A stretch of DNA of 38,231 bases from Loktanella fryxellensis (GCF_900110065.1 NZ_FOCI01000019.1:1-38231), one strand, 5' to 3'; shown: positions 26,355 to 35,008, counted from the stretch's first letter. Translations and numbers: made by a program. Notes: generated by a model from the sequence alone, not told the origin.

Positions 26355-27175
26355 TGCTACCCGATCTTCCCGACCACCTGGACCGGATGCTGACGCGCCT
26401 GAAGCTGACAGCCATCCGGGATCAGCTCGACAGTCTCCTTGATGAAGCCGGGCGGCGAGAGCTGACAATCCGCGAAGCGCTGACCATGCTGTGCGAACGC
26501 GAGATCGCCCGAAAGGATCAGCGGAGGATCGAGATGAGCTTCGGCCTTGCCCGCTTCCCGTTCCACCGGGACCTCGCCGGGTTCGACTTCGCCGCGCAGC
26601 CCTCGATCGACCGCGGCCAGGTCCGTGACCTAGCCACCGGACGGTTCATCGCCAACGGCGAGGCTGTGCTGCTCTTGGGGCCTCCCGGTGTCGGGAAGAC
26701 CCATCTGGCCGTTGCCATCGGTCGCGAAGCCATCGTCGCCGGCTACAAAGTGCTGTTCGTCCCTGCGACAACCCTGGTCGCGACGCTGGCCAAGGCCCAC
26801 ATCGAAGGGCGGCTGGAGGAAAAGCTCACCCATTACGCCAAGCCGAAGCTGCTGATCATCGATGAGCTCGGCTACCTCCCCTTCGAGCCCGATGCCGCCC
26901 ACCTGTTCTTCCAGCTCGTCAGCCGCCGCTACGAACGCGGCGCCATGCTGGTGACCTCGAACCGGGCGGTAGGTGAATGGGGCACCGTCTTCGGCGACCC
27001 CGTGGTTGCCACCGCGATCCTCGACCGGATGCTGCACCACAGCCATGTCGTCACCATCCGCGGCGAGAGCTACCGACTGCGCGAAAAGCGCCGGAGCGGC
27101 CTTCTGCAGAAGGCCGCTCCGGCGCAAGACAAAACCAATGTTCAGCCCAGAATGGAGGGGGTCAGTTCCTCGTGA
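26354..27175 (+). CDS. istB: IS21-family helper ATPase IstB
   Basis: 273 residues, AAA+ ATPase related to DnaC that selects target DNA and stimulates IstA. N-terminal helical domain, then Walker A GPPGVGKTH, Walker B KLLIIDELGYLPF, sensor region MLVTSNRAVGEWG and ILDRMLHHSHVVTIRGESYRLREKRR. The usual family end is close to LREKRRAG. Here about 25 more residues follow, encoded by a perfect 38-base palindrome and the inner end of the element, so the last part is probably not needed for function. Confidence 0.92.
   Translation: MLPDLPDHLDRMLTRLKLTAIRDQLDSLLDEAGRRELTIREALTMLCEREIARKDQRRIEMSFGLARFPFHRDLAGFDFAAQPSIDRGQVRDLATGRFIANGEAVLLLGPPGVGKTHLAVAIGREAIVAGYKVLFVPATTLVATLAKAHIEGRLEEKLTHYAKPKLLIIDELGYLPFEPDAAHLFFQLVSRRYERGAMLVTSNRAVGEWGTVFGDPVVATAILDRMLHHSHVVTIRGESYRLREKRRSGLLQKAAPAQDKTNVQPRMEGVSSS
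27088..27125. repeat. Perfect 38-base palindrome in the 3' end of istB
   Basis: Half-site GCGCCGGAGCGGCCTTCTG (27088-27106) is followed at once by its exact complement, with a PstI-like CTGCAG centre and no loop. As RNA it would form a very stable hairpin and could stop transcription out of the IS. It lies within the last 30 codons of istB. Confidence 0.8.
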
Positions 27176-27208
27176 CGCCGAGGGGTCAGTTCCTGATGTC
27201 GTTTGACA

Positions 27209-27574
27209 AACGGACGTGATCGATGCTTTGACGGATCTGTTCATCCTGCGCGGCCTGCCGGAATACATAAGGTCGGACAATGGCGCAGAATTCATCGCCA
27301 AGAAGGTCCGCGCCTGGATCGGTGCCATGGGGCAAAAACCGCATTCATCACCCCAGGCTCACCGTAGGAGAACGGATACTGCGAGAGCTTCAACGCCCGC
27401 TTCCGGGATGAGCTGCTCAACGGCGAGGCCTTCACCACGTTACGCGAGGCCCAGATCCTGATCGAACGCTGGCGGCGTCACTACAACACGGTCAGGCCCC
27501 ACAGCGCTTTGGGCTATCGGCCGCCAGCGCCCAAAAGCATCGTCCCGATCGACCAACGACCGACCATGCACTAA
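27209..27574 (+). pseudogene. IS3-family transposase OrfB, 3' part
   Basis: Continuation of the transposase broken at 25005: VIDALTDLFILRGLPEYIRS, SDNGAEFIAKKVRAWIGAMG (second catalytic Asp), then after a frameshift KTAFITPGSP, a TAG where Trp is expected, ENGYCESFNARFRDELLNGE (catalytic Glu), and the end RRHYNTVRPHSALGYRPPAP to TAA 27572-27574. It is in the expected order and needs only the IS21 removed and the lesions repaired to rejoin the 5' part. Confidence 0.75.
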
Positions 27575-27871
27575 CATTCAAACTGGACCACCCGATGGGG
27601 ACACTCCATCATCAGGTACCTTGCTGAGAAAATCCTACGTCCGCATCCCCTTCGTTTTGGTGAGGATTACCGTCCCTGGTCCTTTCGGTTGGGCCAGAGT
27701 CTATCTCAAACTGGATTAGGTGGTGGGGGCAACGTCAGTTTAAACCCACAGACCACATACCTCAGGTTCCGCGGTGTGCCGATGCACCAGACCATGCCCT
27801 ATCCGCCGTCGTGATCCCTGATGGCGGGGCATAGGAAAATCACGTCACGCATGCAGATGATGCGCCCCCGC

Positions 27872-29167
27872 TCAGGGGTGGAACATCCCGTCTTGTTCGG
27901 CCCGCAGACTGCACGCAAGACTGCCACTGGGAAGCTCGACATCCGCATAGGTCAGTACCTGATCCTTGTGCACGCTGCGTTTCAGCCGCGCAGACGCTGT
28001 AATCCCCATCGGCAGCAGATTTTCCGCACGCGAAACCCGGTAATTCTCACACACCCCATATGTGTGGAAGCCACCGATCCCGTCGAGCACCGTGCCTTCC
28101 GACAGATCGCATTTGGCCACCGCAACCACGTCCACCACGGGTCCCCCCTTCGGCGCGATTACCCGGTCGCCCAAGAGCACCACGCGTGCCACCGACAGGG
28201 GGACCTCGAAGACCATGAGGTGATAGGGGATGTAGAAGCTGTAGAGCGGCCCGGTGCCGAGCTTGCCATAGTTCAGATAATGCGCCTGAACCTTGTCCTG
28301 TGCCTCGGCAAAGACGTAGACCCCCGGTGACGGCAACCCGCCCACGACATAATCCACGATACCGCCAAGCGCGCGCAACTGGTCGAGGTCATACAGGCCT
28401 GTCATGTCGTCGACATGGCCACGATGCTCTATTCCGATCATGCCACGCTGCGCCACCTGCATTCCCGTCGCATTGGCAACGATCGCCTGCTCGAAGGAAA
28501 TCTTCGTGCCATCCGCGAAGCTGGTAACCATATGTGCGGTCTGCCCCCATTGACGTGCATAGGCAGCCTGAGTTTCGGGGGTGCGATACCTGTCCTGCAA
28601 CCCTTTGATGTTGCCGCAGACACGCGGAACAAGACCGATACTCTGCACAAAGCGTACGAGGTTCAGCTGCACACCGGGCTGATCTCCGTCGCATCCGCTG
28701 AGGATAACGCCTGCGGCATCGGCCTTGTGTCGCAACAACGGCCCGACGGTCGCATCAAGTTCGGCGTTCATCAGCACCATGTGCTTGCCGCGCAAGATCG
28801 CCTGCATCGTCACGTGTGCGCCGTGTTCCACATGTCCCGTCGCCTCAACCAGCCCCTCAAGGCTCGGCGCGTCACACAGGACTGCCGGATCCGTGGTGAC
28901 GGCAAAGCATCCGTTGCGCAGCGCATCTTCCAGACGGTCTGCCGTCTCCACCACGACGATGCGGTCGCGCGGGACGCCATGATCCGTATAGGCGGCGATG
29001 GCCGCCGGTAGACTGCGGTTGCAGATCGCTGACAGTTGCATCCCCGGCATGTAGTTGAGGACCTGATTGGCGATGCCGCGACCCATGTAGCCGGCACCGA
29101 TCATCCCGAACCGCAAAGGACGTCCCGCTTCGGCTCGTGCGGCCAGCGCAGTATCAACAATGTGCAT
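27872..29167 (-). CDS. NAD(P)-dependent oxidoreductase with SAF domain (homoserine-dehydrogenase-like)
   Basis: 431 residues. The Rossmann start is RFGMIGAGYMGRGIANQVL (GxGxxG at about 24-29). The middle part, LEGLVEATGHVEHGAHVTMQ, GKHMVLMNAELDATVGPLL and GVILSGCDGDQPGVQLNLV, belongs to a homoserine-dehydrogenase/Gfo-Idh-like group. The C-terminal part from about residue 345 (DLSEGTVLDGIGGFHTYG, LKRSVHKDQVLTYADVELP) fits a SAF domain. It is the last of three overlapping genes after rfbG and the RmlC-like epimerase, so I infer that it reduces or oxidises a CDP-keto-deoxysugar or a precursor of a side group. True substrate unknown. ATG at 29167 overlaps the previous stop by one base. Confidence 0.75.
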   Translation of the reverse strand: MHIVDTALAARAEAGRPLRFGMIGAGYMGRGIANQVLNYMPGMQLSAICNRSLPAAIAAYTDHGVPRDRIVVVETADRLEDALRNGCFAVTTDPAVLCDAPSLEGLVEATGHVEHGAHVTMQAILRGKHMVLMNAELDATVGPLLRHKADAAGVILSGCDGDQPGVQLNLVRFVQSIGLVPRVCGNIKGLQDRYRTPETQAAYARQWGQTAHMVTSFADGTKISFEQAIVANATGMQVAQRGMIGIEHRGHVDDMTGLYDLDQLRALGGIVDYVVGGLPSPGVYVFAEAQDKVQAHYLNYGKLGTGPLYSFYIPYHLMVFEVPLSVARVVLLGDRVIAPKGGPVVDVVAVAKCDLSEGTVLDGIGGFHTYGVCENYRVSRAENLLPMGITASARLKRSVHKDQVLTYADVELPSGSLACSLRAEQDGMFHP

Positions 29168-29715
29168 TAGTCTTGCTCCTTGTGCGGCGCCTTATAGTCT
29201 GGCCAGCCCGCATCCTTGTCCGAAATCTCCACGATCTCGGATCCCCAGTCTATGCCGAAGGCCGGATCGTTCCAGCGGACACCGCCTTCAGCTGCTGGGG
29301 TATAGGGAGTGGAAACGAGATAGGCGACAGCGCTTGCGTCCAGCAACGTGAGGTAGCCATGCGCGAAACCACGTGGAACATAGAGCTGGTGGCCATTGTC
29401 CTCGGTCAGTTCGAACGCATCCCACCGCATATAGCTGGGCGAGTCCGGGCGCAGATCGACGATGACGTCCCGAATTGCACCACGGGTACACCGCACCACC
29501 TTCACTTCCGCATGTGGGCTGCGCTGAAAGTGCATTCCGCGCAGCGTTCCCTTGCGATGGTTGAACGAATGGTTGTGTTGTGGAAAGCGGGTTTCCAGCC
29601 CCGCATTTGCCATCTCTGTTTCGCAAAACAGGCGCGCGAAATGGCCGCGTGCGTCGTCGTGCATGTCCGGCGTCAGCAGGACCGCATCCGTCAGACTAGT
29701 GGGATGAAAGTGCAT
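29167..29715 (-). CDS. RmlC-like sugar 3,5-epimerase, probably acting on the CDP-4-keto-6-deoxyhexose
   Basis: 182 residues of the dTDP-4-dehydrorhamnose 3,5-epimerase family, a cupin. Motifs: DDARGHFARLFCETEM, FPQHNHSFNHRKGTLRGMHFQ with the catalytic His at 62, GAIRDVIVDLRPDSPSYMRW, VPRGFAHGYLTLLD and GGVRWNDPAFGIDWG. It is distinct from the rfbC of the rhamnose operon. Its place between rfbG and a SAF oxidoreductase, overlapping both, suggests it epimerises C3 and/or C5 of the CDP-4-keto-6-deoxyglucose made by RfbG. That substrate choice is inference; the fold is clear. Confidence 0.8.
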   Translation of the reverse strand: MHFHPTSLTDAVLLTPDMHDDARGHFARLFCETEMANAGLETRFPQHNHSFNHRKGTLRGMHFQRSPHAEVKVVRCTRGAIRDVIVDLRPDSPSYMRWDAFELTEDNGHQLYVPRGFAHGYLTLLDASAVAYLVSTPYTPAAEGGVRWNDPAFGIDWGSEIVEISDKDAGWPDYKAPHKEQD

Positions 29716-30868
29716 CTGCCGGCCCCTGTATGTGAGAAGACGTCGCTGAACCTGCGCCGTCGGTAAGGTCTGCGATCTGGGCGCGTGTCAGATCGGCAAG
29801 TTTTGCAGGTGACGCGCCTGCTGCGGCCGCGCGATACCACACCGCCGTTGCCGCCAGCCCGGTCTGCAGGTCGCTTGCCTGCCGCCAGCCCAACGTGCGT
29901 TGCGCCAAACTCGAATCCAGCAGCAGAAGCCCTGCCTCCTTCAGATGCGCATCGCCCGGCTGGTGCTGCCACGTCGCCCCGTCACCCCACTGGTCGGCGA
30001 ATACCGTGGCAAGATCCCCGACCGACGGCATCTGGTCTGCAGAAGGGCCGAAGTTGTAGGCGGCGGCAAGGTCCGTCCCGTCCTCGAAACAGGCGCGCGC
30101 GAGATACAGATAGCCGGCGATCGGGTCCAGACAGTGCTGCCAAGGCCGTACCGCAGCGGGTGCGCGGATCACCAGCGGATTGCCAGACGTAAAGGCGCGC
30201 ACGGCGTCGGGGATCAGTCGGTCTTCAGAATAATCCCCACCGCCGAAAACGTTGCCGGCGCGTGCCGAGGCCACCGGCAACCGGCGCGACAGGGGCGTAT
30301 CCACCGCAAAGAAAGAGTCGCGCCAGGATTGCGTGATGATCTCGGTGCAGGCCTTGGAGGCACTGTAGGGGTCCTTGCCGCCGAGGCGGTCGTTCTCGCG
30401 GTAGGCGAAGGCCCATTCGTTGTTCACATAGCATTTGTCGGTCGTGACGATGACAACCGATCCAACGCTGTCGCAGGCCCGCACGGCCTCCAGCAGGTTG
30501 ACCGTCCCCATGACGTTCGTGGCCACCGTTGCGGCGGGATCCCGATAGGATCGCCGGACAAGTGGCTGTGCTGCCATGTGAATGACGATATCTGGCTTGA
30601 AGTCCACGACCGCCGCGCGCAACGCCGCCGCATCCCGGACATCGCCGATGACATGGTCGCACAGCCTCCCGGCTTCGGTTTGCGTGAACATGGATGGTGT
30701 CGTATCGGGCGGCAGCGCAAAGCCACGCACGGTGGCGCCAAGCAGATCCAGCCAGTGCAGCATCCAGCTGCCCTTGAAGCCCGTGTGTCCTGTCAAGAAC
30801 ACGCGCTTGCCAGACCAGAACTCCGCAGACACTGCAAAGGTCGTCGCATTCATGACCGGTGGCGTCAT
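29696..30868 (-). CDS. rfbG: CDP-glucose 4,6-dehydratase
   Basis: NAD-dependent conversion of CDP-glucose to CDP-4-keto-6-deoxyglucose, the branch point for CDP-linked deoxysugars. 390 residues from ATG 30868. It has FWSGKRVFLTGHTGFKGSWM (nucleotide loop TGHTGFKG), DIVIHMAAQPLVRRSYRDPA, VIVTTDKCYVNNEWAFAYRE, DPYSASKACTEII (Tyr and Lys) and ASARAGNVFGGGDYSEDRLI, all typical of RfbG/DdhB. A second ATG at 30853 is possible. The frame is also open upstream to 31066, but that part shows no family homology. It overlaps the next gene by 20 bases and is divergent from rfbF. Confidence 0.92.
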   Translation of the reverse strand: MTPPVMNATTFAVSAEFWSGKRVFLTGHTGFKGSWMLHWLDLLGATVRGFALPPDTTPSMFTQTEAGRLCDHVIGDVRDAAALRAAVVDFKPDIVIHMAAQPLVRRSYRDPAATVATNVMGTVNLLEAVRACDSVGSVVIVTTDKCYVNNEWAFAYRENDRLGGKDPYSASKACTEIITQSWRDSFFAVDTPLSRRLPVASARAGNVFGGGDYSEDRLIPDAVRAFTSGNPLVIRAPAAVRPWQHCLDPIAGYLYLARACFEDGTDLAAAYNFGPSADQMPSVGDLATVFADQWGDGATWQHQPGDAHLKEAGLLLLDSSLAQRTLGWRQASDLQTGLAATAVWYRAAAAGASPAKLADLTRAQIADLTDGAGSATSSHIQGPADALSSH

Positions 30869-31212
30869 ATCTACATTCCCAACTGAAACGCGACTCGCTT
30901 GCGGCAAACCGGACATGCATGTGCAGTCTTGCTGCCACACCTGTACCGGCAACCCTTCGACATCGCTAAAGAAAATCTTTCCATGTCTGTCCCGAGAACC
31001 GATGAAGGTGCACGACGGGCCTTCCCTTAGGTCAGCCTGACCGTGATCCCGAAGTCCAGCAGGCACATCACGCTGCAGTCTTTGAGGAATATATCAATAA
31101 ATTCAAACATTTAAAAATATTTGCCCCTTCTTTCACTCTTGACTATGCGTTATTGCGAGACGCGCGCAGTATTTTCGATGGTAGCAACAACACACCTAGC
31201 CGGAGACAAAAT
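30869..31212. other. Divergent control region between rfbG and rfbF
   Basis: 344 bases. The part near rfbF (about 31078-31160) is strikingly AT-rich for this genome and must hold the rfbF promoter. One weak candidate is TTGCCC near 31121 with a 17-base spacer to TATGCG. The part near rfbG stays open in the rfbG frame for 66 codons (30869-31066) but has no recognisable homology. CGGAG lies seven to eight bases before the rfbF ATG. Confidence 0.4.
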
Positions 31213-31989
31213 ATGAAGGCAGTCATTTTGGCCGGTGGATATGGCACGCGCATCAGCGAGGAAACGGGGGTCGTGCCCAAACCCCTGATCGAGATCGGTG
31301 GACGCCCGATCCTGTGGCACATCATGAAGATCTACGCCAGCCATGGCATCAGCGACTTTGTGGTCTGCTGCGGTTACAAGGGGAGTCTGATCAAAGACTA
31401 TTTCCTGAACTACGCCCACCGCAACAGCGACTTCACCATCGACCTCAGCACCAACAGCATCGAGGTTGCACGCCCCGCATCCGAGCCCTGGCGCGTCACT
31501 TTGGTCGATACGGGGCTTCAATCCATGACCGGCGGGCGGATCAAGCGGATTGCGCCCCATATCGGCGACGCCACCTTCTGCCTGACCTATGGCGATGGTG
31601 TCAGCGATATCGACATTGGCAAGTTGATCGCATTTCACCGTCAGCAGGGGGTTGCCGCGACGGTCACGGCCGTCAAGCAACCGGGCCGGTTCGGCACGCT
31701 GGACCTGTCAGGGGATGCAAGCCGCGTGAACGGTTTTCGCGAAAAGAGTGTCCTTGACGGCCAGACGATCAATGGCGGCTTCTTTGTGCTGGAGCCGTCG
31801 GTTTTCGATCTGATCGACGGCGACGCCACCACGTGGGAGGAGGAGCCGCTGAAGCACCTTGCAGCAACCGGCCAGTTGTCGGTCTACCGCCATGACGGAT
31901 TCTGGCAGAACATGGATACGCTGCGCGACAAACAGGTGTTGCAGGACATGTGGGATGGTGGCGCCGCACCCTGGCACGTCTGGACGTGA
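31213..31989 (+). CDS. rfbF: Glucose-1-phosphate cytidylyltransferase
   Basis: RfbF/DdhA makes CDP-glucose from CTP and glucose-1-phosphate and so supplies RfbG. 258 residues, the family length. Signature MKAVILAGGYGTRISEETG, sugar-phosphate region VPKPLIEIGGRPILWHIMKI, then DFVVCCGYKGSLIKDYFLNY, LTYGDGVSDIDI, TAVKQPGRFGTLDL, NGGFFVLEPSVFDLIDGD, and the end YRHDGFWQNMDTLRDKQVL. The ATG at 31213 has a GGAG upstream; a longer in-frame start at 31153 adds 20 unrelated residues and is less likely. Divergent from rfbG; convergent with the gene at 32019, 29 bases away. Confidence 0.95.
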   Translation: MKAVILAGGYGTRISEETGVVPKPLIEIGGRPILWHIMKIYASHGISDFVVCCGYKGSLIKDYFLNYAHRNSDFTIDLSTNSIEVARPASEPWRVTLVDTGLQSMTGGRIKRIAPHIGDATFCLTYGDGVSDIDIGKLIAFHRQQGVAATVTAVKQPGRFGTLDLSGDASRVNGFREKSVLDGQTINGGFFVLEPSVFDLIDGDATTWEEEPLKHLAATGQLSVYRHDGFWQNMDTLRDKQVLQDMWDGGAAPWHVWT

Positions 31990-32018
31990 TGGCTGCCGGA
32001 TGACGGGCAAGGCGGTGT

Positions 32019-34109
32019 TCAGGCAAGGATCTCGTCGATCATTGCCTTGAATTCGACCATCACCTGATGGTCGGAACTGCGTGCCTTGACCTGTCGCATG
32101 ATCGCCTGCGCCTTTGTCCAGTCCGTGCCGCCAAAGGCGGATGCGGCCTTGAGCCAAGCCATTTCGAGATCGGATGGTGCGAGGCTATCGGCGTAGAACG
32201 GGTAGTCATCACCAAGGTAGTGCATGGCATTCATGTCATCGCGCGTGACGATCACGACCGCACCGCAGCGTGCCGCCACAAAGGCTTTCAAGAATGGCTT
32301 CCATTGCTGAAGGTGATCAGTCTCGCGGACGATCCAGTGACAGTTGTAGAGCGGCGCCTGCCGTGCCCAATCCTGCGCAGTAAAACCCGCGTCGACGACT
32401 TCCACAACATCGATAACTCCAGTCAGACTCCCGGGGCGCGACGTGTTGGCAGGCCGCCCGAAATAGCCCGTTCGAAGCCGGTCGGTCGGCCCGCTGCAAT
32501 GGGGCACGCTCGGGTTGACATGATGCGTAACATGGAACGCGGGTGTCCCGGGGTATGACCGGTTCAGGGCCAAGGCCTGGGGCAGACACATCGCCATGTG
32601 CGCGTCGAAGACCGGGTTGGCTTTGGGCCGTACCGGCAAATCCAACCAGTCGCTGACCGAGGCGATGTTGTGCGCCTTGAGGTCGGCCAGTTGGTCGAGC
32701 GGGTTGAACTGGATCGCCCCGCGGTTGACGATGACGACCTGATCGCGGACCGTATCTATCTCCGAGGTCAGCGTGACGTCGAAAAGATCGGGATAAGCCA
32801 AAGCCACCATACGGCTGAGTTGTATCGCTCGGAACATGGTAACACCCGTCTCCCGCCACTTGGCGGCATACAGGAACGTAATGGGCACCTTGCGCTGACG
32901 GAGTCCCGGTGCGGGCCGGCGAGGGCGCACGGCTTGAAGTCCCGGCGCGTTGCGAGCGAAGAAGATATTGGTCTCGGACGTGCCGAGGGCTTCAGGTAGC
33001 ACGGTCAAAGTGGCTTGCGTATCGTGTCCGTGGTGCCTGAGGCGATCAAGGGACAGTCCCGGATCCCCGTCGGGATTATCGCGATGCAGGGCCCACCACG
33101 CGTCCATCTGGCGAGTGACGGCAGGATCCGCGTGATGCCGCCAGATCATGGCGGTGTCGCTGATACCACGGCCTCGTGGAAGGTTCTCTGCCGCGCAGGT
33201 CGCAACCTGCGCCAGGACCGCTGTCACGGAGCGTAGTCCGGTCAGCAGCAGACGTTCGGCACGCGCCTGCCAATCGCTGGCCACGGGATCCCGCCAGACT
33301 GCGATATCCTGCGGCATGAGCCAGCGCATGATCAGGGTATGCAGGTTTCCGACGGGTATCTGGTCGCTGTCGATATAAAGCGACCATGCGGCATCCGGGG
33401 CTACATCCTTCAACAGCAGATGAGGACAGATTGCTGCAAATGCATCACCTCCAACTGGTTCGGGGATAATGACGATCTCCCATCCTGGCACTGTGACGGG
33501 CACGTCGGTGAAGCATATGAACCGCAGGCCTTCCGGCTGCCCCAAAACCGGTGGCAGAAAGGGGCGGCGCGCGAACCGCGTGGTATAGACGACGATCTGC
33601 CGTGCCAACTCGAGCGGCAGATCGATCTCTCGCTCACCAACCGGTGGCGTAAGGTGAAACCCCTCCAGAGTCAGGGGCGGGGCGAGCAAAGATTGTGCGA
33701 GCCGGGAGCTTTGGCTGCGGCTTTGACACTCAATCTGTCTGAACAATGGGGCAGCCGCACTCCAGCCCGCCGTCCGGGCCGTCAAGACGGCCTCGACCTG
33801 TGCGAGACCGAGATGGCGTGGCATAAATATGCGCAGCGGCATCAAGACGGCTTTCAGCGGACCGTTCCATCTGCGCGCCAGCCGACGAAACATGGCCCCG
33901 GAACCCAAACCAACCTTATGCCACAGCCAGCGGCCAGCATGCAGGACGACATGCGCCACCGCCCCCGCACGGTACCTGAGATCATGGCCTCGCACTGGCT
34001 TGCGGGCAAGGCTTCGCAGCATATCTAACCATCGCACGTTCCGGGACTGCGTTGGCGGACTCTTCAGGCTCATCTTCTTTGATACGTCCATCAGGGCTGA
34101 AACAGCCAT
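32019..34109 (-). CDS. Putative two-domain glycosyltransferase (DUF616-like N-terminal part)
   Basis: 696 residues, no signal peptide. After a basic N-terminus (about 1-160), a DUF616/TOD1-like region appears: RQIVVYTTRFARRPFLPPVL, LRFICFTDVPVTVPGWEIV, then HLLLKDVAPDAAWSLYIDSD with a DxD motif, and MPQDIAVWRDP. From about residue 405 a second domain follows with a different character: VPITFLYAAKWRETGVTMFR, DQVVIVNRGAIQFNPLDQLA, HMAMCLPQALALNRSYPG, FHVTHHVNPSVPH. The second part I cannot place; an acceptor-binding or second transferase domain is possible. Sits among sugar-nucleotide genes, so a role in polysaccharide assembly is likely. A start at 34091 is also possible. Confidence 0.6.
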   Translation of the reverse strand: MAVSALMDVSKKMSLKSPPTQSRNVRWLDMLRSLARKPVRGHDLRYRAGAVAHVVLHAGRWLWHKVGLGSGAMFRRLARRWNGPLKAVLMPLRIFMPRHLGLAQVEAVLTARTAGWSAAAPLFRQIECQSRSQSSRLAQSLLAPPLTLEGFHLTPPVGEREIDLPLELARQIVVYTTRFARRPFLPPVLGQPEGLRFICFTDVPVTVPGWEIVIIPEPVGGDAFAAICPHLLLKDVAPDAAWSLYIDSDQIPVGNLHTLIMRWLMPQDIAVWRDPVASDWQARAERLLLTGLRSVTAVLAQVATCAAENLPRGRGISDTAMIWRHHADPAVTRQMDAWWALHRDNPDGDPGLSLDRLRHHGHDTQATLTVLPEALGTSETNIFFARNAPGLQAVRPRRPAPGLRQRKVPITFLYAAKWRETGVTMFRAIQLSRMVALAYPDLFDVTLTSEIDTVRDQVVIVNRGAIQFNPLDQLADLKAHNIASVSDWLDLPVRPKANPVFDAHMAMCLPQALALNRSYPGTPAFHVTHHVNPSVPHCSGPTDRLRTGYFGRPANTSRPGSLTGVIDVVEVVDAGFTAQDWARQAPLYNCHWIVRETDHLQQWKPFLKAFVAARCGAVVIVTRDDMNAMHYLGDDYPFYADSLAPSDLEMAWLKAASAFGGTDWTKAQAIMRQVKARSSDHQVMVEFKAMIDEILA

Positions 34110-34174
34110 AGAAACATAGCTATGATTTCGGTCATGTAGTCAAATCCATATGGATGGAGCCCGAGGCTCTCGGC

Positions 34175-35008
34175 TCACAACCAAAAGTTCACGGTTGCGG
34201 CGAGGGCGATGGCAGGAAGGAAGGCCTTGGGGCTTCGGTCACAGCGCGTGGCGATACGCCGCCAGTCTTTCTATCGTCCGAACATGAACTCGATCCGGTT
34301 AGGCTTGCGGTAGCGGCGCTTGTCGTATTCGACGAGCTTGTCGCGTCGCTTCCGACCGGGGATACAGGGCGTCATCTGTTCGTCGACAAGGGCTTCGCGC
34401 AACCAATCCGCCGCATATCCCCGGTCCCCCAGGAGCCGGTCCGCGGTCGGAAGACTGCGCAGCAAAGCCCTCGCCCCCGTATCATCGCTGACCTGACCGG
34501 CCGCCATGAGGAACCGGATCTGCCGCCCACGCGCATCGGTGACGGCATGCAGCTTGGTGTTCATGCCGCTATTTTTCCGCCCCCTCTCGGGATCATGCTG
34601 CGCAAGACCCTGCCGGGCAGTGGATCAGACGTCCACGCCGCCCTTTTTGCCCCCGGGCTCGAGGCCGTGCGATGTGCTTTGAGGTAGGTCGCGTCGATGG
34701 AGATCGTCTTGTCGTCGGGCGCCTGTGCCGCCAGGCCCGTCATGATCCTGGCGAACACGCCCCTATCATTCCACCGTTTCCATCGGTTGCAGAGCGTCTC
34801 GTGCGGCCCATACTTCCGGTTTGGGCATTCTCTTGAACCAATGGCGTTCACGCCCTCACCGTCACGCCAGCGCAAACCGTTGCGGTTGATAATGATAATG
34901 CCGCTGAGGACCTGCCGGTCATCGACGCGTGGGACGCCATGGCCCTTCGGGAAATAGGACCTCAGTCGCTACATCTGAGCCGCGCTCGGCAAATGCAGAT
35001 TGCTCGCC
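34175..35008 (-). pseudogene. IS5-family (IS427-group) transposase, multiply broken
   Basis: Read on the minus strand: NLHLPSAAQM, a TAG, RLRSYFPKGHGVPRVDDRQV, LSGIIIINRNGLRWRDG, a disrupted stretch, YGPHETLCNRWKRWNDRGVF, KTISIDATYLKAHRTASS (first catalytic Asp), a frame change, then MNTKLHAVTDARGRQIRFLM, RLLGDRGYAADWL (second Asp), RRYRKPNRIEFMFGR (Glu), a TAG, and KDWRRIATRCDRSPKAFLPA to TGA at 34175. This is the complete order of an IS427-group transposase with two stops and at least one frameshift. The ends of the element could not be fixed with confidence. Confidence 0.8.

Larger units (their letters stand above)
25006..27208 (+). mobile_element. IS21-family insertion sequence, apparently intact
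   Basis: The ends TGTCAGGCGACAT (25006-25018) and ATGTCGTTTGACA (27196-27208) are inverted repeats; about 20 of the terminal 27 bases match. GGAACTGACCCC-type boxes recur inside both ends (near 25043 on the left; two copies of GGGGTCAGTTCCT near 27160-27195 on the right), the multiple end-binding sites typical of IS21. It carries uninterrupted istA and istB. It lies within IS3 orfB; a target duplication could not be defined with certainty. Length is about 2.2 kb, normal for the family. Confidence 0.85.
24136..27608 (+). mobile_element. IS3-family element (IS407-like), degenerate and split by an IS21-family element
   Basis: The left end begins TGGAGTGCCCCCA at 24136 and the right end finishes TGGGGACACTCCA at 27608, imperfect inverted repeats that also share TGGTCCA further in. 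Inside, IS3 orfA and orfB sequences run from 24204 to 25005 and resume at 27209-27574, with the IS21 element between. No clear target duplication is seen at the outer ends. Several frameshifts and stops make it defective. Confidence 0.8.

Noticed and set aside
24999-27216. Target-site duplication of the IS21-family element
   Set aside because: Flanks read TTCAAGT on the left and AACGGAC on the right; no unambiguous direct repeat can be defined without an empty-site sequence.
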